Below the pieces are notes generated by a model. That model saw only the letters and a list, made by a program, of their open reading frames with translations, made no database searches and was not told the DNA's origin. Of a stretch of DNA of 64,000 bases, positions 55,176-64,000 are shown piece after piece; positions within the stretch are counted from its first letter, which is position 1, and each line of letters opens with the position of its first letter. The DNA comes from Bordetella bronchialis (GTDB taxonomy: Bacteria; Pseudomonadota; Gammaproteobacteria; Burkholderiales; Burkholderiaceae_B): the NCBI RefSeq assembly GCF_001676705.1, contig NZ_CP016170.1:434001-498000 (forward strand). Direction: 5' to 3'. The position numbers and the translations under genes were made by a program.

Positions 55176-56324
55176 CTACCATTCGGCGAAGCTGCCGTCC
55201 TTGTGGCGCCATATCGGATTGCGCCAGCGGTGGCCCACCGCGGCGCGTTCCTTCACGTATTCCTCGTTGACCTCGATGCCCAGCCCGGGGCCCTGCGGAA
55301 TCGCCACCATGCCGTCGCGATAGGAGAAGACTTCGCGATTGCTGACATAGTCCAGCAGGTCGTTGGCGGCGTTGTAGTGGATGCCCAGGCTTTGTTCCTG
55401 GATGAAGGCGTTGTAGCAGCCGGCGTCGATCTGCAGGCAGGTGGCCAGCGCGATGGGGCCGAGCGGGCAATGCAGGGCCAGCGCGACGTCATAGGCCTCG
55501 GCCATCGCGGCGATCTTGCGGGTTTCCGTGATGCCGCCGGCATGGGAGGGATCGGGCTGGATGATGTCGACGTAGCCTTCCGACAGGATGCGCTTGAAAT
55601 CCCAGCGGGAGTACAGCCGCTCGCCCAGCGCGATGGGCGTGGACGACAACGGGGCGAGCTCCTTCAGGGCTTCGTAGTGTTCGCTCAGCACCGGTTCTTC
55701 GATGAACATCAGCTTGTAGGGCTCCAGCTCCTTGATCAGGACCTTGGCCATGGGCTTGTGCACGCGGCCGTGGAAGTCCACGCCGATGCCCACGTCCGGC
55801 CCCACTGCATCGCGCACGGCGGCGACGTTCTCCAGGCACTTGCGCACCTTGTCGTGCGTATCGATGTACTGCAGTTCTTCCGTGCCGTTCATCTTGACGG
55901 CGGTAAAACCCCGCTCGACCGCGGCCTTCGCCGCCGCGGCGGTGTCGGCCGGGCGGTCGCCGCCTATCCACGAATACACGCGGATGCGGTCGCGCACATT
56001 GCCGCCCAGCAGCTGAGATACCGGGACGCCCAGCGCGCGTCCCTTGATGTCCCACAGGGCCTGGTCGATGCCGGCCAGCGCGCTCATGTGGATGGCGCCG
56101 CCCCGATAGAAACCGCCGCGGTACAGCACCGTCCAGTGGTCCTCGATGTTGCGCGGATCCTTGCCGACCAGGTAGTCCGACAGCTCCTCGACGGCGGCGG
56201 CGACACTATGGGCCCGGCCTTCCACGACGGGCTCGCCCCAGCCGACGATGCCTTCGTCGGTCTCGATCTTCAGGAAGCACCAGCGCGGGGGAACGATGTA
56301 GGTAGTGAGTTTGGTGATTTTCAT
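55176..56324 (-). CDS. dgoD: D-galactonate dehydratase
   Basis: 382 residues, the standard DgoD length, mandelate-racemase/enolase superfamily. N-terminal capping domain [37 protein letters not shown]; barrel with the metal ligands Asp in [13 protein letters not shown], Glu in [13 protein letters not shown] and Glu in [13 protein letters not shown]; Asp/His region in [14 protein letters not shown]. It converts D-galactonate to 2-keto-3-deoxygalactonate. ATG 56324 overlaps the dgoA stop by 4 bases, so the two are coupled. Confidence 0.93.
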   Translation of the reverse strand: MKITKLTTYIVPPRWCFLKIETDEGIVGWGEPVVEGRAHSVAAAVEELSDYLVGKDPRNIEDHWTVLYRGGFYRGGAIHMSALAGIDQALWDIKGRALGVPVSQLLGGNVRDRIRVYSWIGGDRPADTAAAAKAAVERGFTAVKMNGTEELQYIDTHDKVRKCLENVAAVRDAVGPDVGIGVDFHGRVHKPMAKVLIKELEPYKLMFIEEPVLSEHYEALKELAPLSSTPIALGERLYSRWDFKRILSEGYVDIIQPDPSHAGGITETRKIAAMAEAYDVALALHCPLGPIALATCLQIDAGCYNAFIQEQSLGIHYNAANDLLDYVSNREVFSYRDGMVAIPQGPGLGIEVNEEYVKERAAVGHRWRNPIWRHKDGSFAEW

Positions 56325-56983
56325 GCTTGCTGTCCGGTTTGGGGATAGGCGTTGCGCCAGGCCGCAACGAAGTCGCGCGCGGCGGCCGCGACGTCGCCGC
56401 TGTTCATGCCGGGCTTGTACAGCGCGGAGCCCAGGCCGAAACCCGACGCGCCGGCCTGGGCATATTCCGCGATGCGCGCGGGCGTAATGCCGCCGACGGG
56501 CACCAGGGGGATTTCCTTGGGGATGACCGCGCGCCAGGCCTTCAGCACCGCCGGGCCCAGCTGTTCGGCGGGGAACATCTTCAGCACGTCGGCGCCGGCC
56601 GCCAGGGCGGCGAAGGCCTCCGTGGGCGTGGCCACGCCCGGGCAGCAGGCCATGCCCGCCGATTTGGCGGCACGGATGACCTGCGGATCGCCGTGGGGCA
56701 TGACGACGATTTCACCGCCGGCCTTGACGATCTCCGGGCAGATGGCGGGATCGAGCACCGTGCCGGCGCCTATCATGCAGTCCAGCGGCAATGCCTGCCG
56801 CAGCTGGCGGATGCTTTCCAGCGGTTCGGGCGAATTCAGCGGCACCTCGATGATGCGGAAGCCGGCCTGGTAGAGCGCGTCGCCGATGGCCTCGGCCTCC
56901 GCGGGCTTGATGCCGCGCAGGATGGCGATCAGCCCGCATTGGGCCATGGCGGTTTGCAGGGGTGTCTGGCGATGGGAAGACAT
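56321..56983 (-). CDS. dgoA: 2-dehydro-3-deoxy-6-phosphogalactonate aldolase
   Basis: 220 residues of the KDPG/KDPGal aldolase family. Features: [41 protein letters not shown] with the catalytic Glu, [10 protein letters not shown], and the Schiff-base Lys in [15 protein letters not shown]. It splits 2-keto-3-deoxy-6-phosphogalactonate into pyruvate and glyceraldehyde 3-phosphate. A GxxxPVGGI-type segment ([12 protein letters not shown]) binds phosphate. Overlaps dgoD by 4 bases and follows dgoK by 128 bases. Confidence 0.93.
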   Translation of the reverse strand: MSSHRQTPLQTAMAQCGLIAILRGIKPAEAEAIGDALYQAGFRIIEVPLNSPEPLESIRQLRQALPLDCMIGAGTVLDPAICPEIVKAGGEIVVMPHGDPQVIRAAKSAGMACCPGVATPTEAFAALAAGADVLKMFPAEQLGPAVLKAWRAVIPKEIPLVPVGGITPARIAEYAQAGASGFGLGSALYKPGMNSGDVAAAARDFVAAWRNAYPQTGQQA

Positions 56984-57111
56984 GTCGGTTCCTCGTTGCG
57001 GTCCGGGTCCGGCCGGCGGATGCGTCTATCGCGGTTCGGGTCGGGTTTCCTGGTGTGCGGTCCGGTAATGTTCAGTCCGGCGCCCGGGGCGGCGCGCTGG
57101 CATGGCCGCGT

Positions 57112-58104
57112 TCACGCCGGTTTGGCCAGGCCGGCCGAGACGGCCAGGCGCCACAGGCCTCGTTGCGTTGCTTCCGCGGCCAGCGTGGGCGTGGCCAGGC
57201 CGAAGCGGCCCAGCGCGCGGGCGTAGCGCCGGCAAAGGTCCTGGTCGCCACACAGCACGATGCGAGCCGGCATGCCGCGCGCATCCAGCAGCGTGCGCAG
57301 CGCCGAGACCTCGTGCCCGATCAGCAGCCCGGACAGATAGTCCGGCTGGGCATCCGCCGACAACTGGCCGATCAGGCCCAGCGCACGCGTACTGAAAATG
57401 GTAGACAGGACGCCCCCCGCACCCAAGGCGGACCCCGCAACTTCCAGGCCGCGCTCGAAGGCGGCGTCGTCCGGCAAGGCTGGGTCCGCCATGGTGCGGC
57501 CCAGGATGGTGTGTCCGCGCAGGGCGGCGTAGACCTCGCCCGTCATGAACGTGTCGAACTCGACGATGCGGCCGTCGCGCACGCGCACCCATTTGCAGTG
57601 CGTGCCCGGCAGGCCGACCAGCAGATCGTCCACGGCGTCGGGATAGCTGTCGACCACGCCGACCACCTGCGTTTCTTCGCCGCGGATGACATTGGGCAGG
57701 CCGTGCCGTTGCAGCAGGCCGGGGATGATGCGCAGCGTGGCGCCCCGCCGGGTGTCCACTTCCGTCAGCCGCGCGCCGATGGCGCCCGGGTCCGCGGGTA
57801 GATCCAGGTAGGCCGCCTCTGCCCAGCCCTGGGCGCTGCCGACCATGCCGCAAGCGATCACCGGCAGGCCGGGCGCGGCGCGCAACCAGTCGCCGCACGC
57901 CTGCTCGAAGGCGAGTTCGAAACCGGAAGCGGAAGCCGCGGGGGCCGCGCCGTCCGCGGGCGGCGATGGCAGCCGCATGATGCCCCACGGCAGGTGCCGG
58001 GTATCCAGCACGGCGCCGTGGGCGTCCATGCGATAGGCGCGCAAGGATGAAGTGCCCCAGTCCAGGGCGATAAGGGCCGCGGCGCGCGGCGTGTCGGCGT
58101 TCAT
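57112..58104 (-). CDS. dgoK: 2-dehydro-3-deoxygalactonokinase
   Basis: 330 residues of the DgoK family (ASKHA-type sugar kinase). N-terminal phosphate-1 motif ALDWGTSSLRAYRMD; GMVGSAQGWAEAAYLDLP; LLVGLPGTHCKWVRVRDGRIVEFDTFMTGE; C-terminal adenosine region LLIGHEVSALRTLL and VLCGDQDLCRRYARAL. It phosphorylates 2-keto-3-deoxygalactonate at C6. First gene of the dgoK-dgoA-dgoD-dgoT unit, divergent from the IclR regulator. Confidence 0.93.
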   Translation of the reverse strand: MNADTPRAAALIALDWGTSSLRAYRMDAHGAVLDTRHLPWGIMRLPSPPADGAAPAASASGFELAFEQACGDWLRAAPGLPVIACGMVGSAQGWAEAAYLDLPADPGAIGARLTEVDTRRGATLRIIPGLLQRHGLPNVIRGEETQVVGVVDSYPDAVDDLLVGLPGTHCKWVRVRDGRIVEFDTFMTGEVYAALRGHTILGRTMADPALPDDAAFERGLEVAGSALGAGGVLSTIFSTRALGLIGQLSADAQPDYLSGLLIGHEVSALRTLLDARGMPARIVLCGDQDLCRRYARALGRFGLATPTLAAEATQRGLWRLAVSAGLAKPA

Positions 58105-58176
58105 GGGCCTGTCCTTCGATGTCTCCTGTCGCGGATTCTAGTCCGCGCTGAAAAATTGCTCAAAATATAGAATCAA

Positions 58177-58193
58177 ATCCCACATATAGGGAT
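58177..58193. promoter_or_regulatory. Palindromic operator candidate in the dgo control region
   Basis: ATCCC-ACATATA-GGGAT, a perfect 5-bp inverted repeat, lies in an A/T-rich patch (58150-58200) between divergent dgoK and the IclR gene. The similar half-sequences TATAGAAT and ATAGAAT flank it. Position and symmetry fit an IclR dimer site. Confidence 0.5.
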
Positions 58194-58318
58194 AGAATGC
58201 GGGCGTCACGCTGTGCGGCGTGGTCATGGTGGCCCGTGGCGGGCGGGCGCGCGGCGCGCCCGGCGCGACGGGCCGTACGAAGCGAAGGCGGTAAGCCGAA
58301 CGCGAACCGGGAGGGCCC

Positions 58319-59338
58319 GTGGCCCAGGAAGGCGAAGCAGGAATGAAAGTACAGGCGGCACGCGGACAGGCGGCGGCGCGCGAAATGGCCGGGGGAGGGC
58401 GCCGCGCGGAAACGCGCACCGCCGTCCGGGCCCGAACCGCCCAGACCCCGGACGACCCAACCCAGGACGACCCAACCCAGGACGACCCAACCCAGGACGA
58501 CCCAACCCCGGGCGGCCAGACCCTGGGCACGCAGAGCCGTGCGACGCAGACCCCGAGCAACCAGGCCTCGGACAGCCAGACCCCGGGCACGCAAACCTTG
58601 ATGCGCGGGCTGGCCGTCATCCACGCGGTCGCGGCGGGCGCGCGGGATCTGCGCGATATCTGCGCGCGGACCGGTGTGGGGCGCAGCACGACGCACCGCT
58701 TGGCCAGTTGCCTGGTGCAGGAGCGTTATCTGCGAGTCCTGCCGGGCTACGGCTACGCGCTGGGTTCCCGCCTGATCGAGCTGGGTTTCCAGGCGCGCGA
58801 GGAAATCCCCCTGGCCGCCTTGGCCCGCCCCTACCTGGATGATTTGGCGCGGCTTAGCGGCGACACCATCCACCTGGCCGTGCGCGACGGCGTGGACGCG
58901 CTTTACCTGGAAAAAATCCCCGGCAAGAAGGGCCTGGAGATGCGGTCCCGGGTGGGGCACCGCATGCCGCTGGCCGTGACCGGCGTCGGCAAGGCCCTGC
59001 TGCTCGATGGCGACGAGGCGGAATGGCTGGCCATGCTGCGGGCCGGCTCGCCGGTTTCGCCCCAGGCCGCGGGCAACGTGCAGCCGGAGGAGCGCTTTCT
59101 GGCGCGTATGCGCGACTACGCGCGGTCCGGCTACGCCTTCGATCTGGAAGACAACGAGCCCTCCATCCGCTGCGTGGCCGCGCCGGTGCGCGATGCCGCC
59201 CGGACCATCGTCGCGGCGGTCAGCGTGTCCAGCACGATCCCGTACATGCCCATGGAGCGCATGCGCGAAATGATCCCGGCCGTGCAGGCGGCCGCGCAGG
59301 GCATTTCCGGCGAGCTGGGCTGGCACGCGCCGGCGTGA
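58319..59338 (+). CDS. IclR-family regulator of galactonate genes, with extended repeat-rich N-terminus
   Basis: 339 residues from GTG 58319 (ATG 58343 is an alternative). The conserved part starts near residue 97: TLMRGLAVIHAVAAGARDLRDICARTGVGRSTTHRLASCLVQERYLRVL is the IclR winged helix-turn-helix, and an IclR effector domain follows (GDTIHLAVRDGVDALYLEKIPGKKGLEMRSRVGHRMPLAVTGVGKALL). The first ~96 residues are low-complexity and include four DDPTQ repeats. Divergent from dgoK, so it probably represses or activates the dgo operon; the Escherichia coli counterpart DgoR is a GntR protein. Confidence 0.85.
   Translation: MAQEGEAGMKVQAARGQAAAREMAGGGRRAETRTAVRARTAQTPDDPTQDDPTQDDPTQDDPTPGGQTLGTQSRATQTPSNQASDSQTPGTQTLMRGLAVIHAVAAGARDLRDICARTGVGRSTTHRLASCLVQERYLRVLPGYGYALGSRLIELGFQAREEIPLAALARPYLDDLARLSGDTIHLAVRDGVDALYLEKIPGKKGLEMRSRVGHRMPLAVTGVGKALLLDGDEAEWLAMLRAGSPVSPQAAGNVQPEERFLARMRDYARSGYAFDLEDNEPSIRCVAAPVRDAARTIVAAVSVSSTIPYMPMERMREMIPAVQAAAQGISGELGWHAPA
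58451..58510 (+). repeat. Four 15-bp tandem repeats inside the IclR gene
   Basis: GACGACCCAACCCAG is repeated at 58451, 58466 and 58481 perfectly and at 58496 with one change, coding DDPTQ units. The unit length is a multiple of three, so copy-number change would alter the linker length without breaking the frame. Further degenerate repeats continue to about 58600. Confidence 0.9.
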
Positions 59339-59461
59339 AGGACGCCGCTGCGCGCGCATGGGTCATGGGCCGCGCTGGCGCCGGACCGGGGGCACACCCT
59401 GCCCCGCGCCACCTGCGCATGCCACGACCAACCGTGCCAGGCGGCACGGCGCGCCGTCCTG

Positions 59462-60040
59462 CTACTTGCCCGGCAGCATGCGCCGGGCAAAGCCGCATAG
59501 ATGGCCGAAACGCGACCACTCGAAGGCCGGTCCCGGATCCGTCTTGCGCAGCGGCGCGATGTCGGCGTGGCCACGCACCGCCCGCAGGGGATAACGCGAT
59601 GTCAAGGCGGGCGTCAACCGCGCCAGCGCCGCATATTGGGCGTCCGTGTAGGGCAGGATATCCGTGCCTTCCAGTTCGATTCCGATGGAGAAGTCATTGC
59701 AGCGTTCGCGGCCCTGGAACCGCGAGACGCCGGCATGCCAGGCACGCCGGTCCGTGCTGACGAACTGCACGATGGCGCCATCGCGGCGCACGAAAAAATG
59801 CGCGGAAACGCGCAGCCCGCGCAGCCTTTGCAGCCAGGGATGGGCGCCGTAATCCAATGTGTTCAGGAATAGCCCGTGGACGTGGGGGCCGCCGAACTCG
59901 CCGGGCGGCAGGCTGATGTTATGGATGACCAGTAGCGAAATCTCTGTCCCGGGCGGCCGGCAATCGTAGTTGGGAGAGGGCGCGCGCGTGACGTGGCGCG
60001 CGGGTTTCAGCCATCCATGCCGATCGAGTTGCAGGGCCAT
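59462..60040 (-). CDS. ampD: 1,6-anhydro-N-acetylmuramyl-L-alanine amidase AmpD
   Basis: 192 residues from ATG 60040. Amidase_2 fold with zinc ligands: His in LLVIHNISLPPGEFGG, His in AVRGHADIAPLRKTDPGPAFEW, and Asp in the same segment; FSIGIELEGTD is the conserved middle motif. Cytoplasmic enzyme recycling muropeptides by releasing the peptide from 1,6-anhydro-MurNAc; its loss commonly induces chromosomal AmpC. First ATG before the GWLKPARHVTRAPSPNYDCRP start conserved in AmpD. Confidence 0.93.
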   Translation of the reverse strand: MALQLDRHGWLKPARHVTRAPSPNYDCRPPGTEISLLVIHNISLPPGEFGGPHVHGLFLNTLDYGAHPWLQRLRGLRVSAHFFVRRDGAIVQFVSTDRRAWHAGVSRFQGRERCNDFSIGIELEGTDILPYTDAQYAALARLTPALTSRYPLRAVRGHADIAPLRKTDPGPAFEWSRFGHLCGFARRMLPGK

Positions 60041-60057
60041 TCCGCTAACGTGTCCTT

Positions 60058-60342
60058 TTAATCGATGGGTTGATCCTTGGCTCCCAGCCGGGCGTGCTCC
60101 TGGCTGCACCACGTACGGCCGCCGATCTGCGTGGCCTCCGACCGGGGCAGGTGTATGCCGCAGTGCGCGCAGCGCACCATGTGTTCCGCGGGCACGGGCG
60201 GGGCGGCCTTGCCCGCGCGCCGGCGCGATGCCTGGGCCGGACGGGCGGCGGCGCCGCTGCGCGAGACGCTGGCGCGGGCGGCGATGCGCGCGATGGTCAG
60301 GGCCACCAGCACGACGATGATCCAGAAAAGCACTTTGCCCAC
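60058..60342 (-). CDS. PP0621-like small membrane zinc-ribbon protein
   Basis: 94 residues from GTG 60342: one N-terminal transmembrane helix (VLFWIIVVLVALTIARIAARA), a basic linker, and a C-terminal MVRCAHCGIHLPRSEATQIGGRTWCSQEHARLG with Cys-x2-Cys and a later Cys/His, a small zinc-ribbon pattern. This is the PP0621 family layout. Starts 1 base upstream of the stop of the membrane protein before it and precedes ampD by 17 bases. Function unknown. Confidence 0.75.
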   Translation of the reverse strand: MGKVLFWIIVVLVALTIARIAARASVSRSGAAARPAQASRRRAGKAAPPVPAEHMVRCAHCGIHLPRSEATQIGGRTWCSQEHARLGAKDQPID

Positions 60343-60343
60343 G

Positions 60344-61186
60344 TCAACCCCGATGCAACAGAACTTCCAGCACGAACCGGCTGCCGGTATACGCGAGCAG
60401 CAATAAGGCAAACCCCGACAGCGTCCACCGCAGCGCCACCCGTCCGCGCCAGCCCTTCAGGTAGCGGCCCAGCAGCAGCACGCCGAAGGTCAGCCATGAC
60501 AGCAGGGTGAATACCGTCTTGTGATCGAACGGCAAAAGGCGCTGCGTCAGCATATACGAAGCGACGGACCCCGTGCACACCGTCAGCGTCAGCACCGCGA
60601 AGCCGATGGAAATGATACGGAACAGCAGGCGTTCCTGCATCAGCAAGGGCGGCTGTACGTCCAGCACCTTGCCCATCAGGCTGGCGCCGTCGGCCTGCTC
60701 CAGGGGGCGGTGCAGATGGCGGTCCAGCAGCGCCATCAACATCGCCTGTACCGCCGCCACCGTCATCAGCCCATAGGCCATCAGCGCGATGACCAGATGA
60801 ATGCGCAGCCATGAGTTGTTGGCGTGCGGCACCACCTGCCCCTGGGGAAAGGCGCCGGCCAGGGCGCAGACGAAGGCCGCCGCCGGCAACAGCAGGAGCA
60901 GCAGTCCGTCGATGCGTACCACCAGGCTTTCCAGCCAGAAAATCACCATCCCCAGCCAAATGGCGGCGGACAGCGCCAGGGCCCAGCCGATGAACAGGTA
61001 GGGACCGCCCAGCAGGGATTGGTAAAGCGCCACGCCTTGTAGGAAGAGGGCGCCGGTCAGGCAGATCCGGGCGACGCGTCCCGCGTGCTGGATGCCGTCC
61101 GCGCTGGCCAGGCGGCGCCAAAGGGACGCACCCAACACCGCGTACGCCAGCGCGGCGACCGCGTGAAATACAATGCCTGATGACAT
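60344..61186 (-). CDS. CcsA/YpjD-like cytochrome c assembly-family membrane protein
   Basis: 280 residues with about eight transmembrane helices. Cytochrome_C_asm family pattern: PHANNSWLRIHLVIALMAYGLMTVAAVQAMLMAL, then LLFRIISIGFAVLTLTVCTGSVAS, and DHKTVFTLLSWLTFGVLLLGRYLKGWRGRVALRWTLSGFALLLLAYTGSRFVLEVLL. Divergent from ffh, the usual position of this gene (YpjD) in many proteobacteria. It resembles heme-handling proteins, but a role in cytochrome c maturation is not established for YpjD. Confidence 0.85.
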   Translation of the reverse strand: MSSGIVFHAVAALAYAVLGASLWRRLASADGIQHAGRVARICLTGALFLQGVALYQSLLGGPYLFIGWALALSAAIWLGMVIFWLESLVVRIDGLLLLLLPAAAFVCALAGAFPQGQVVPHANNSWLRIHLVIALMAYGLMTVAAVQAMLMALLDRHLHRPLEQADGASLMGKVLDVQPPLLMQERLLFRIISIGFAVLTLTVCTGSVASYMLTQRLLPFDHKTVFTLLSWLTFGVLLLGRYLKGWRGRVALRWTLSGFALLLLAYTGSRFVLEVLLHRG

Positions 61187-61317
61187 AGGAACCGTTGTTG
61201 TTCTCGATGGGGCCCGCGCGCGGGTTTCGCCGGCCGATTGCCGGTGCCGCGCGCGCCGGCGCGATCAGCGCTGTGCCGGCCCCTGCCAGCCGACTAGTTT
61301 AAGCGGAAACGCCACTC

Positions 61318-62727
61318 ATGCTCGACAATCTCACTCAACGCTTGTCGCGCGTCGTCAAGACGCTGCGCGGCGAAGCCCGCCTGACCGAAGCCAATACGCA
61401 GGAAATGCTGCGCGAAGTACGCATGGCGCTGCTGGAAGCCGACGTGGCGCTTCCGGTGGTGCGCGATTTCGTTTCCCGCGTCAGGGAGAAGGCCCTGGGC
61501 GAAGAAGTCGCCACCAGTCTCAGCCCGGGCCAGGCGCTGGTCGGCATCGTCCACAAGGAATTGACCTCCTTGATGGGCGGCGACCTGGGCCCGGACGCCG
61601 GCGAGCTCTCGCTGGCGGTCCAGCCGCCCGCCGTCATCCTGATGGCGGGCCTGCAGGGCGCCGGTAAAACGACCACCACCGGCAAACTGGCACGCTGGCT
61701 GTCCGAAGGCAACCACGTCCAGAACGGGCGCAAGACCGGCAAGAAGAAAGTCCTGGTGGTCAGCGCCGACGTATACCGCCCCGCCGCCATCGAGCAGCTG
61801 AAAACCGTTGCCGGGCAGGTCGGCGTCGATTTCCTGCCGTCCGAGCCCACGCAGAAGCCGGAAGACATCGCGCGTAACGCTGTCGACCATGCCCGCCGCT
61901 ATCACTACGATGTGCTGATCATCGATACGGCCGGCCGCCTGGGCATCGACGAGGCCATGATGCGCGAAATCCGCGCGCTGTACGACCTGGTCAAGCCGGT
62001 CGAAACCCTGTTCGTGGTCGACGCCATGCAGGGCCAGGACGCCGTCAATACCGCCCGCGCCTTTGCCGACGCGCTGCCGCTGACCGGTGTGGTGCTGACC
62101 AAGCTGGACGGCGACGCCCGGGGCGGCGCGGCGCTGTCGGTCCGGCATGTGACCGGCAAGCCCTTGAAATTCGTCGGCGTCTCCGAAAAGCTGGATGGCC
62201 TGGAGGCCTTCTACCCGGACCGCATGGCCCAGCGCGTCCTGGGCATGGGCGACATCGTCTCCCTGGTGGAACAAGCCCAGCGCAATATCGATATCGCGGA
62301 AGCGCAAAAGCTGGCCACCAAGCTCAAGTCGGGGAACAAGTTCGACCTGAACGACTTTCGCGAGCAACTGGGCCAGGTCAAGAAAATGGGCGACATGAGC
62401 GCCCTGCTGGAAAAGCTCCCCGCCCAGTTCCAGCAGGCGGCCGGCCAATTGCAAAGCGGCCAGGCCGACAAGCAACTGCGCCGCACCGAGGGCATCCTGA
62501 ATTCCATGACGCCGGCCGAGCGCGCCAAGCCGGAGCTCATCAAGGCCTCGCGCAAGCGCCGTATCGCCACGGGCGCGGGCGTACCGGTACAGGAGGTCAA
62601 CCGCCTGCTGTCCCAGTTCGAGCAGATGCAGGGCATGATGAAGCAGATGAAAAAAGGCGGCATGGCCAAGATGATGCGGGCCATGGGCGGCCTGAAAGGC
62701 CTGGGACGGTTCGGCGGCATGCGCTGA
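61318..62727 (+). CDS. ffh: Signal recognition particle protein Ffh
   Basis: 469 residues. N domain four-helix bundle (LTQRLSRVVKTLRGEARLTEANTQEMLREVRMALLEADV), G domain with P-loop GLQGAGKTTTTGKLA, DVYRPAAIEQL, DTAGRLGIDE and TKLDGDARGG, and a methionine-rich M domain with the RNA-binding motif RIATGAGVPVQEVNRLLSQFEQMQGMMKQMKKGG. It binds 4.5S RNA and hydrophobic signal sequences and delivers ribosomes to FtsY at the membrane. ATG 61318 fits the family start. Confidence 0.97.
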   Translation: MLDNLTQRLSRVVKTLRGEARLTEANTQEMLREVRMALLEADVALPVVRDFVSRVREKALGEEVATSLSPGQALVGIVHKELTSLMGGDLGPDAGELSLAVQPPAVILMAGLQGAGKTTTTGKLARWLSEGNHVQNGRKTGKKKVLVVSADVYRPAAIEQLKTVAGQVGVDFLPSEPTQKPEDIARNAVDHARRYHYDVLIIDTAGRLGIDEAMMREIRALYDLVKPVETLFVVDAMQGQDAVNTARAFADALPLTGVVLTKLDGDARGGAALSVRHVTGKPLKFVGVSEKLDGLEAFYPDRMAQRVLGMGDIVSLVEQAQRNIDIAEAQKLATKLKSGNKFDLNDFREQLGQVKKMGDMSALLEKLPAQFQQAAGQLQSGQADKQLRRTEGILNSMTPAERAKPELIKASRKRRIATGAGVPVQEVNRLLSQFEQMQGMMKQMKKGGMAKMMRAMGGLKGLGRFGGMR

Positions 62728-62742
62728 GCCGGGCGCGCCGCC

Positions 62743-62771
62743 AAAAAAACGGCCAGGTTTTAACCTGGCCG
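62743..62771 (-). terminator. Rho-independent terminator between ffh and thiS
   Basis: Stem CGGCCAGGTT (62750-62759) with AACCTGGCCG (62762-62771) and a 2-base loop, 4 or more effectively. The A7 run at 62743-62749 reads as a T-run on the minus strand, so it terminates the pip-thiS transcript; it probably also limits ffh read-through as a converging hairpin. Confidence 0.8.
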
Positions 62772-62944
62772 ATGTGACCGGAGCGGGAGGGGAAAGATCC
62801 GCGCCGGCAATCCCATCGAACACGCTGCGGAAGTTCAATGGCAGGGCTCATTATGCGTACGCCCTAGGCCGAATATCGTCAATGAGTTGTAACTGGTTGC
62901 GTTTGGGGCAGGCCCCATGCGCGGCACCGTAACACTTGCCTGGC

Positions 62945-63148
62945 TCAACCGCCGCCGACGGCTACGACGATCTCCAGCTTGTCGTTTTGTTTCAATACCG
63001 TGCCGGCGTGCTGACTTTTGGGAACAATTTCGCCGTTCTTTTCCACGGCGACGCGCTTGCCGACGTAGCCCAGGGATTCCAATAAGCCAAGCACCGTGGT
63101 GTCGGGTGCGATCTGCCTGGCTTCTCCGTTCAGCTGGATATTCATCAT
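62945..63148 (-). CDS. thiS: Sulfur carrier protein ThiS
   Basis: 67 residues (66 if the second ATG at 63145 is used), ubiquitin-like fold: NIQLNGEARQIAPDTTVLGLLESLGYVGKRVAVEKNGEIVPKSQHA and the C-terminal VVAVGGG, whose Gly-Gly end is normally adenylated and thiocarboxylated to carry sulfur for the thiazole of thiamine. Here an extra third Gly ends the protein. It lies 17 bases after the proline iminopeptidase gene. thiG and other thi genes are not in the window on this side. Confidence 0.9.
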   Translation of the reverse strand: MMNIQLNGEARQIAPDTTVLGLLESLGYVGKRVAVEKNGEIVPKSQHAGTVLKQNDKLEIVVAVGGG

Positions 63149-63165
63149 GGTGGTCAGGTGACGGC

Positions 63166-63999
<834 letters not shown>

Positions 64000-64000
64000 A

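Noticed and set aside
58451..58510. Short tandem repeats considered as a CRISPR array
   Set aside because: Units are 15 bp, contiguous without spacers, and lie inside the IclR coding frame.

Overview
The DNA is GC-rich with dense short operons. Its gene families (Bug/TctC solute-binding receptor, many LysR regulators, caa3-type oxidase, IclR-controlled galactonate genes) and an insertion sequence very close to Bordetella IS481 point to a Bordetella/Achromobacter-like betaproteobacterium (Alcaligenaceae). Genus is inferred from protein and IS resemblance only; no rRNA is present.

Layout. 1-6.1 kb: two unrecognised proteins, then an SbcD/SbcC-like (YhaO/YhaN-type) nuclease-ATPase pair. 6.4-8.8 kb: a GT9 glycosyltransferase and an O-antigen ligase/polymerase-like protein. 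9-13.5 kb: a nucleotidyltransferase-like protein, a LysR regulator divergent from an FMN alpha-hydroxy-acid dehydrogenase, and a ketopantoate-reductase-like enzyme. 13.6-21.1 kb: a LysR regulator divergent from a phosphonate ABC importer, a transaminase and a phosphonopyruvate hydrolase, which together make a phosphonoalanine import and C-P cleavage operon. 21.2-27.4 kb: a TRIC/UPF0126 channel, a caa3-type cytochrome oxidase operon (CoxB-cytochrome c fusion, CoxA-CoxC fusion, small membrane protein), and divergent c-type cytochromes. 27.5-34.3 kb: acyl-CoA catabolism (CoA-transferase, crotonase, Bug receptor), an AraC regulator and an aldehyde dehydrogenase. 34.3-38.3 kb: an FAD hydroxylase, DUF2783 and MBL-fold operon, and a LuxR-type regulator.

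38.4-51.1 kb is a lower-GC, heavily decayed accessory island ending at a tRNA-Leu(CAA). It holds a ruined PIN-domain toxin-antitoxin pair, a lactonase fossil, a tRNA-Leu 3'-part relic (probable old attachment scar), a putAbiC-type abortive-infection gene split by an IS481 copy, an IS3 fossil, an intact three-gene restriction-modification operon (Vsr, C5-methylase, Eco29kI-like GIY-YIG endonuclease), a second IS481 copy in inverted orientation, a truncated orphan gene, and an intact single-chain DUF262-HNH nuclease. The abortive-infection gene is broken, while the restriction system and the DUF262-HNH nuclease look functional.

51.5-64 kb returns to core genome: htpG; a complete D-galactonate (dgo) pathway with an IclR regulator; ampD, a PP0621-like protein, a CcsA/YpjD-like membrane protein and ffh; then thiS and a partial proline iminopeptidase on the opposite strand.
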